64,000 nt of DNA from Septoria linicola. Lineage: Eukaryota > Ascomycota > Dothideomycetes > Mycosphaerellales > Mycosphaerellaceae. Under the pieces are notes generated by a model. It saw nothing but the letters and a program-made list of their open reading frames with translations. It searched no databases and had not been told where the DNA came from. The stretch lies in NCBI GenBank assembly GCA_024114885.1, contig CP099418.1, positions 5,394,001 through 5,458,000 of the forward strand. The letters run 5' to 3'. Shown in pieces: positions 56,332 to 64,000 of this stretch (position 1 is its first letter; each line of letters starts with the position of its first letter). The position numbers and the translations under genes are program-made.

Positions 56332-57580
56332 TCATGCTGTTGCAGACACGACTGGGCTGTTCTCTAAGCTTTCGCTCTTGGGTGAGATTGAGCCATCGAG
56401 CTCCTTGACGTCTGCTGTCGCGCCTGCTTTTCCGCAGCCCTTGACGAGGACGTGTCTCTGTGATGTGGGTTAGTTGTTGTACAGAAGAGAGGGGAACGTG
56501 CAGACATACCTTGAGCGCATCTTTCCTGGAGAAGCTCTTGTCGCAGTGACCACAAGGGAACGGCTTGACAGCCAGATGGATCCTCTTGTGTCGCTTCAAA
56601 TCGTGATTTCTGTTGAAGCTCTGTGGGCACTGGTCGCATCTGAAGGGTCTGTCGTTTTGTGGGTTGGGTTGTTGGTGACCGTACATGTGGTGCATCTGAG
56701 CGGCGTGCCCACTGTTAAAGTGTGGAATCATGCCTGCTGGGACGCCACCCATGGAGTGGCCTGAGAGGACTGCTGCTCCTCCCATGCCAGGATAGCTGTG
56801 TGGTCGATAGTGCTGCTGTGCATACTGTTGTTGTTGTGACTGGTGAAGAGGTGGCACTGGACCCGACTGGTTGACTGGTGACATCTTGCCGAGGCCGCCT
56901 GCACTCATTGGGCTCTGCGCCACAGGCGATGGTCCAGTGGAGTACGATGGCTGTGAGTAGTATGAAGTGGATGGCGTGGGTGGGGGCCGCGCAAAAGACT
57001 CTTGCGCATGGACTGGAGACGCCTGGCTGACTGGTGCAGATACTGGCATAGAGCTGTAATGTTGAGGAGCGGGGACAGTGGATTGCGACATGCCGATGCT
57101 GGAGCTCGGGTAGTGATGCATATCGTTGTATGACGGTGGGGGAAGTGCCTCGCTAGCAGTTGGTGAGCTACTGCCGCGGATGATCGAGTTCAAAGATGGC
57201 GAGAACAAGCTGCGCCCTGCTTGGTATGATGATTGATGTGCGGGTTGCGACTGCTGGAAGCCGTACGATGAGTTGCTTGCAGGAGGTGGCCACATGCCAC
57301 TACCGTGGTTGGGAGTGTAGGACTGCACTGCGCCGTTTCCTTGAGGCACGCTTGTCGCCGGGCTGATACCGTCGACTGAGCCGTTGCTTGGAGGGGTCAA
57401 AAGGTTGCCAACGCTGGTCAAAGTAGTCGCTGGAGAGTGCTGGCTGTGGTTGATGTGAGAGTAACCGGTGTGGTACTTCTGAGTAAGTGGTGGCGGTGGG
57501 AGCTCAAAGGCTGGGAGGTGGGATGCGTTAGGCCTCCGGGCGGTGAAGCTGGTTGCCATAGGATCCTGTCCAGGACCCAT
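56332..57580 (-). CDS. Two-finger C2H2 transcription factor
   Basis: Exons 56510-57580 and 56332-56457, with a 52-nt intron, encode 398 aa from the first available ATG (MGPGQDPMATSFTARRPNAS). The bulk is Pro/Ser/Gln/His/Tyr-rich and disordered. Two C2H2 fingers lie near the C-terminus: RPFRCDQCPQSFNRNHDLKR-HKRIH and KPFPCGHCDKSFSRKDALKR-HVLVKGC, with the second split by the intron between K and R. The end is acidic and Ser-rich. The finger pair resembles ascomycete regulators of the AmdX type, but that name is a guess. Upstream the same frame stays open to a TAA at 57776 and reads like protein (AFIHTPPGHSWQDAKATYAT) without any ATG. So either translation starts at a non-ATG codon or this is an untranslated leader. 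Confidence 0.86.
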
Positions 57581-58521
57581 TGACGGAGGGAACGCTACTG
57601 CTGCAGCCACGTTTGCGGTTCGTTGATCACTGAAGCCGAATGGCTGATTGCAATCTGCTGGCGGGGTGGGAAGCGGCTGCACGAACGTCGTAGCGTAGGT
57701 AGCCTTTGCGTCTTGCCAGGAGTGGCCCGGTGGAGTATGGATGAAAGCCACGAAGGGTGGTCGCGGCGACGGCTTTTACGTCGAGTTGAGCGATGCTTCA
57801 GTTGTAGGTCTGCGATGAGATCGATAGAGATCTGCTTGATGCTGCAGGATCCGAGTAGCTGGGTACGGGCAGGCTTTGTACTCAAGCCAGAAAGACCGAC
57901 GAAGTGGAAGAAAACGCCTTGGGCGGCGAGTAGAGAAGCTCGAGCTGGGGCGGTTGCGAGTCGGTTCGGTCGCTGGTGACGCAGTTGTATGCAGGAAGCT
58001 CCCAATGTCGCCTAGATGAGGTCTTTGGAGGGCGTTTGGCGTTACCAAGTCCAAGACCTGGGAAATTGGGCTTACAGTGGTGATGGATTGTGCTATCGGA
58101 CGGCGTTGTTGCCCACGGACCGGGAACGCGAGGTCGAAAGTGACCCGGAAGTGTGGTCGTGCAGATGTTGCGTTACACCCTGGTTGCACAAGGGTGGACT
58201 GCGACTGGTATTATTCTGGACCTTTGTGGTTATTCGTCCCCGAGAATCTCCTGACGAGACGATGGTGGACGTCGGACTTTGGCACTTGGCGAGAGGCTTT
58301 GATGGTAAGATGTTCCTGTTCGATGGGATGGATGTGAGAGAGCAGTCTACAAGGCTGCAATCGGATCCACTGAGTGTCGAGGATAAAGTAAAAGGCCACG
58401 AGGTGAAGTCAGCTTGAGATCTCTGCGGGCCCTTTGATGTGGGCGTGGCGATCCTTTGTTTAGAGTGTGCCTTTGGCGCACGGAGGGCGAGACCGTGTGG
58501 AAGCCTCCGGTCTGCGGGCGT
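57581..58521 (-). promoter_or_regulatory. 941-nt ATG-free leader/promoter of the C2H2 factor
   Basis: There is not one ATG on the minus strand between the chosen start codon and position 58522, in any frame, while the plus strand has about 18 ATGs over the same bases. About 15 would be expected by chance. This fits a very long 5' untranslated region from which upstream start codons have been removed. A GTAAGC donor-like site at about 58069-58074 may mark an intron in the leader. Confidence 0.6.
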
Positions 58522-61500
58522 TCATGTATATGTGCAAAAAGCAGCTAGTAGGGAGGAGAGCAGCTAGCGTGGCTGGCTGGGCCACTAGGGACCGTGAGCA
58601 TCTGCGTTGGAGATCCAGGCTTTTGCATGGATCCACAGGATCGAATGCCTTCCAAACTGCTTGCGCAGTGACCACGCATCGACTTAGGCCGTTCCCGCGA
58701 CCGAAGGTAGACAAGACTGGCGAGCAGCCGTAATTGACTGAAAGCATCAAAGACACAGAGAAACGGCCCCGTCGGCGCGTGCAGCTAACGACTGGCCGAC
58801 TCGTGGAAGCACGTTCGGCAACGACAGCAAAAGCAGCACATCGCAATGATCCTCGTCTCGTCTGTTCCCGAGGCGCACTACTACTGTGCTGGCCTGGTCC
58901 TGTCTCTGCTGGGTGCGCGCAAGTGAAAGTGTGTGCTCAGCTCGCCTACAACCTCGTCTCTGCTGCACATTACCTGGTCATGGTCTCTTGGTCATCGTAT
59001 TACAGCCAGCAATGCGTAGTCGCGATTTGGAAGCTACTTGTCGTCTGCTGTCCTGTTCTGGAAATGAAGGCTTCATGCGAGTGCTTTGTTAGCGAGACGT
59101 GTGCTTTGTTGTTTCCTGTCCCGCGCAGAGCCAGCGGCTCGAGCGCATCCCTGCTCACACTCGCTCCCGAGGCTATTGGGCAGTATTAGCCTTTGCGCCT
59201 CAAGCCTAGTTAGCCCATGCGTCCCAAGCCTCTGGAGACCTTTGGGGCAGCAGGCGAAGCGCGTTTGCAAGGGTTCGGTAACGCATCGTCTTCACACGAT
59301 CCCCGAAACATCACTGCGGAGCGTCAAGGCACCTCATCGCCTCATAGCGCCTACCGAGTGCCTAGCTGCTGCCATCAGGGACCTTGCTGCAGTCCGAGAC
59401 AGGTCCGTCGCAGTTTGTGCTGGAAAAGGCGCGTACAAAGGTCGACAGCACCACGCAATTTCTCGCATCGTGATCAGCATTGCAAAGCTCTTCTCACCGA
59501 CTGGACCAGATCGAGACCAGTGACAAGTCGTGCGTGCTCACAGAATAGATCGCGCCAATGAGGTTGGCGACCTCCCATGACTGTCTCTTGTCGTCAACAT
59601 TGCGCGCTGCTCGGCTTTCAATACTGTGCCTCATCTCGCGTACAAAAACAATCTGCGATCACGGCAGCAAGGCTGCGGCGTAGCAGGGGTTTCCTGCCCG
59701 CGATAACAGGTGGGAGACACACAGCAGCAGGAGCTGCACAACAAAGATAGACTCACGGCAGGCGTCCCGGATCAGCGTAGCTTGAGATGAGGCACTGGTC
59801 CTTGATCACGATGCCACGTGCAACTTATGCACCAACAAGCGTTTCCGCAACCCACTGGTTTGGAAAGTGCACCAAGCTGAGCATATGTGCGACTTGACCT
59901 CTTGCCTGTCGACTGCTATGCGCTCAATTGAGTGCTCGTCAGACCCAGCGTGAAACGTAGATTGAAGACGTTGTGCTTCGGGCGACAAACGCGCATCCGA
60001 GAACGGGAAGTGCAGCTGGGTGAAAGGAATATTCGCAGCCGAAAGAGCTCTACTATTTCAGCATGCTAGCTTGTGGTAGAAACTCTCAGTGCAGGGGCTC
60101 ACGGAGATCATGAGAAAGGAGCGCAGCACCCATGCGATGCCGCCAGAAGCGAAAGCACCATACCACGGCTGTGGCTGCCACCATCCGCCATCGGGTCTGC
60201 GCACGGCGTGTGGCTGCTTGGACATTGCTTTGTTGCACCAGCAGTCTGTCAATGATGCAGTACTTCAACATGCTTCCATCCGTTTGGTCGGTCAGTTGCA
60301 GGCACAACATTCACGCTTCCAACGACACTTTTCGCTCTACCTTTCCGATCCTCATCACGGCCTGGCCCCACAGCACCCAAATATTTGAAGGATTCATTAG
60401 CTTGCTTGTTCGAAAAGAGCAAGCTCGTCGCTCCAATCAGAAGCGCAGGTAAGCGAGAGGTCGCTGCAAGCAGAAACGCTGCTCGGGGGGCGCACGACTC
60501 GGACCGGCCATCCTGCTCCTCTTCGAGGCTCTAGCGCCACCATCTTTGTTTTACGCCTTTCCCGCTCGGAAGTCGTCTGGCTGCGGAAGTCCAGCCAGCG
60601 TCTACTCTATCTCAAGACTTCTCAGGAACCAAAAAGATGCTCTGCGATCACAGCACACGTTCCGCGGAGCCTTTTCCTCCAGGCCTCGCATCTCACAGGC
60701 TCATCTGTGTGAAGCGCGTACGGGGTCGCCGAGCGCTAGTATCGGAGTGGCGCATTAGAGTCGACTAATGTAGATGCATAACTTTGCGACCATGCTTCTT
60801 TCAGCTGGACATGCCTGCTATGCAATCGACCTTTGCGTCTTCTTCCTTGCATTTCTGCTACCTGCTCAGCCCACCAGGATGGTCGTCGCGCGTTTTGAGT
60901 TCGATCTCTCCGCACGCGGGCCTGGGCTTCGCCCAGGATTTTATCAGAAATCTGGCCAAACTCAAATTGCTACAGCGGTCTGGAACCAACAATTCATGAA
61001 TCAGAAACCACGACTCTATGATCACTGCAATGATGTGTCTTCGCATGGAACAATTGTCAAGAGCGCCGGAATGCATGCCTCACAGGATCCGCTGCAACTT
61101 CAAGGATGCTTTCTTGAAACCACACTTGCAGCGTCTGTCTGCGTGTCAGCGACCGGCATAAGGTACTTGCGAAGCATAGTGTTTCAAAAGCCCGCATTCA
61201 GCTTGCCTATAAACGAGACACCTTACATCTCGCGTTCGCTCCCGCGTGCGTACACAGCATGAGTGACTAGTAGACGAGCTCCGGCATGCCGTTCGGCTCG
61301 TACATTCTTTTGCATACCAGGTCTGCCCTATGGACTTACCCAAGCTATCGTTACCAGCGCGGAGACCATGCTGCAGCCATCCACATGGACAGCGTCTGCT
61401 GGCGCTGCGCTAGTAGCGCATGTGATAGCATCGTCGCGTGGCAGCCTCTTGACGCCCCTGCCAGAAACGAGCAGTGCCCCGGAGAACAGTGCTTTTCGCT

Positions 61501-64000
61501 GAAGCTTAAATCATAAGCTAACTGGTGGCTACGAGAACGCTATCATTTTCGCCATGAGCGAAGCTCGTAAGCTGATGATCACGCAGCAGGAACCATCGAT
61601 ATGCCGGCCTCTCAGCGCCGACTGCTTTGGGCATGTGTGGGATGCTTGGTTGCCTCTTTCGGTGAACGTCACTAGTCCAAGCAAAGGCACAGCACATCAT
61701 CACGTTTTCGCTCATTGTTCCCACGGATGATGTGGTCCGGGAAGCTGTGACGTACCGCGCTGGCAGCCACATCACATCCTTCTTCACAACCATGCTCGCC
61801 ACGTGCGTTACACGATCTCTCCGAATTTGGATCACTATCACTCTTTCTGTACGAGCAACACGCTTTTCGAAATACCAGGAAACATTGTCGTCGTTGGATA
61901 TTTTTGCAACCTAGACTCGTCGCTCGCTACTGCCCAGGAAATCGAGGCACGATTCTTGCTTTGCTCTCTGCTCTTTCTCGGTGCCGAAGCGACCAGCTAG
62001 CCTCGAGAGTTCTGGAACCTCCCCAACACCATCCACTTCTCATCTGGCTACTGCCCTAGCACCTACCTCGTCATTGCACATCTGCATGAGGACGACCATG
62101 CATACCGAATCGTCCAAGAGCCGCTAACATGGTCGCAGGATAGCATGTCGTTCCCATCGCATCATCACCTCATTAGTACACAAATACTTACACGTCATGC
62201 GATTGCTCGAAGCAGACACACCTAAAGTGGGACAGCAGGGACAATGTACCTGATAGTACTATCGTGCGTGCATGCGGACCTCCTCCTCCTCCTCCTTGCC
62301 TTACGCCTTTTATCGGCACTTACCTGCGCCACTGGATCGTGCCAACAACGCCCATGGCTGGCACCGTCCAGACCATGGGAGCAAAGTCTAACGCCCTCCC
62401 TGCCCGGAGTGTCCGTTGGCTTGCATGTTGTTGCTCGTGTGGATGTTCTACCAGACATTTCGAGATGACTGGTCATGGTATAAGCTCCCGATTAGGAAAG
62501 AAAGTTGGTATGCAAGATACAGCTTCGCTTAACATTACAGATGAGTGCGTTTGCAGTGGAAATCGTCTACTAGCTTTTGAGGAAGTGAAGATTGTAAGCG
62601 AGAGGATGCTCGTAGACTCGCAGGTACGAGATTGAGCTTGTCGTCTCTCGTGCGAATTGCAGCGGACGTCAATTTCTGGGGCGGTGTCGGTCAAGCAGAC
62701 CTCTTCTGACTCGAGTTGTAAGACAGGGCATCAATGTTGGTCAAGAATTGCCGGGCCGCACAGCATACAGTATTGTCGTTGCGGTGTCACTACAACGGCG
62801 CGAGCAGTTCAAGACTTCCGCTGTCTCCGCTGTCAACCGGGTCGATGAACTATTGGAGATGCTCTTGTTTTAACGATGACAATCTCGTAGTAGATTTTGT
62901 CAAGGATAACGTATGCTTGCAGCCTGGGACAACGGTGTACCGTACAGGCCGGGTCTCATGTCGCTGTTCCAAGCTCGAATGACTTCGAGATTAGTGTGTA
63001 CATCGTGAGATGATAGAGACTTGATGCAATAGCATAGATGGAGATAGTCTATGCCGCTGTTGAGCACTATTCTCACACGTCTGCAGCTGAAGACCTCCTT
63101 CGCTTGGTCCCCTTCGTTGAGCACGGCACTCGACTTGGTACTGCAAGTCATATAGATACGAGCGTGCTCCGGTCATTTCAGATCACTTTGAGATGCAGAG
63201 CTCTTCCGGCACATTACAGTAAAGTTCTTCTTGCTGCATCGTCAGTCACATCACACGTGGTCCCATTACGATTCATCTCGCAACGGCCTTCGAGAAGCCT
63301 TCTTGCGCTGACTCGAACGATTCCTCATTTCGCCCTCGCGAACACCTGCCATACTGCAATCGAACGTGCTGAACGATAAATGTTGTCTTGAGTCGTGCAT
63401 CTGCTGTATCCGCGTTCACCTGCCAGTATACAGTGTGAAAACGCCTCCGCCCGCCGTGCGAGATGAGATACGCTTGTGGCTATTATGACAGCGGGCTTAG
63501 CTGAAGTTTCTTAGCAGCGGCGCAAACCGGTGCAGACGGTTGAGCGTTGAGCGACGGAAGAAGTGGACGACACGCTACTTTCCATGTGTCTTGGTAAAAG
63601 CGCGGAGAAGATTACGAGGTCTTAGATCGGTCCCAGAGAAACTTGCGCGCGCAAATACAGTATTGCTCACCGCAATCCGAGGTATGAGGATTGCATTCCG
63701 GACTTGATACTGTGTTTGGTATGCTGCACGACAAGCGCTATACAGCAGTAGTGAGTTTGCGATATCGAAACGATCGGAGTGATTATTTGGCCGGTTCGCA
63801 GCTTGCGGAGAATGGTATCCTGGAGGTGCGAGAGGGGCACCGTGGAAGAAACCGTGTCGACCCGCGGTACAGACTCGAATCGGTCAGCACACCATCAAGG
63901 CACATCTGTTCAACTGTCGGAAGATGCCATAGTCGATACCGAATGTTCTTGTGCAACCCAGCTGTGAAACAAACATGGCTGGTGAGTGATGAGGAGTCCT
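58522..64000. other. 5.5-kb region without a credible gene
   Basis: Base composition is normal and there is no sign of RIP-type erosion. The longest ATG-started frame, 60774-61262 (+, 162 codons), has a hydrophobic start (CVFFLAFLLPAQP) but no recognised family and no support from splicing. Other frames are short and overlap. It may hold non-coding transcripts or a gene whose exons are too short to see by eye. Confidence 0.4.

Noticed and set aside
60774..61262. 162-codon plus-strand frame in the right-hand gap
   Set aside because: Hydrophobic start but no family resemblance, and competing frames overlap it on both strands. Left as unsupported.
1..64000. tRNA or rRNA genes
   Set aside because: I looked for B-box-like GGTTCGA/TCGAACC segments. 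The few hits lie in coding exons or lack a paired A box and a foldable arm. A tRNA scan would be decisive.

Overview
The window is chromosomal DNA from a filamentous ascomycete, most likely a Dothideomycete close to Mycosphaerella-type fungi. The evidence is short introns (about 46-145 nt, GT..AG with CTAAC/CTGAC-like branch sites), typical fungal proteins (PacC, two-FAS1 secreted protein, Zn2Cys6 regulator, Gin4/Hsl1-type kinase, malate synthase ending AKL), and an AT-rich block at the left edge whose repeat copies differ mainly by C-to-T and G-to-A changes, as expected from repeat-induced point mutation (RIP). I can support 22 protein genes. I see no RNA gene, CRISPR array or intact transposon.

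Layout. 1-1140: RIP-eroded repeat ending sharply at the GC-normal region. 1.6-6.3 kb: haem aldoxime dehydratase, a Pro/Gln-rich protein and the mitochondrial ADP/ATP carrier. 6.3-9.3 kb: no gene. 9.3-12.8 kb: a membrane-anchored phytase-type histidine phosphatase and a serine beta-lactamase-fold protein. 14.3-19 kb: cryptochrome-DASH with an RG-rich tail and a secreted two-FAS1 protein. 20-25.7 kb: a soluble phosphatidylserine-decarboxylase-like enzyme resembling PsiD, a CNL1-like BLOC-1 subunit, parvulin PIN4, an ALKBH6-like oxygenase with an odd intron, and a Mn superoxide dismutase. 26.8-29 kb: the pH regulator PacC, with a cluster of GCCAAG sites upstream. 31-37 kb: a LisH/WD40 protein, a nuclear-looking unknown, an O-methyltransferase and a small membrane protein. 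38.2-40 kb: malate synthase. 41.9-43.8 kb: a secreted protein of unknown family. 45.6-48.5 kb: Zn2Cys6 factor. 50-53.9 kb: Gin4/Hsl1-type kinase. 56.3-57.6 kb: two-finger C2H2 factor behind a 941-nt stretch without a single ATG. 58.5-64 kb: no credible gene.

The genes are mostly housekeeping and regulatory and do not form a biosynthetic cluster. The observations most worth following are the ATG-free leader of the C2H2 factor, the inverted GCCAAG pairs upstream of pacC (likely autoregulation), the ALKBH6-like intron without an AG acceptor, and the PsiD-like decarboxylase. All exon boundaries are read by eye from splice signals and reading frame. No expression data or database search was available.
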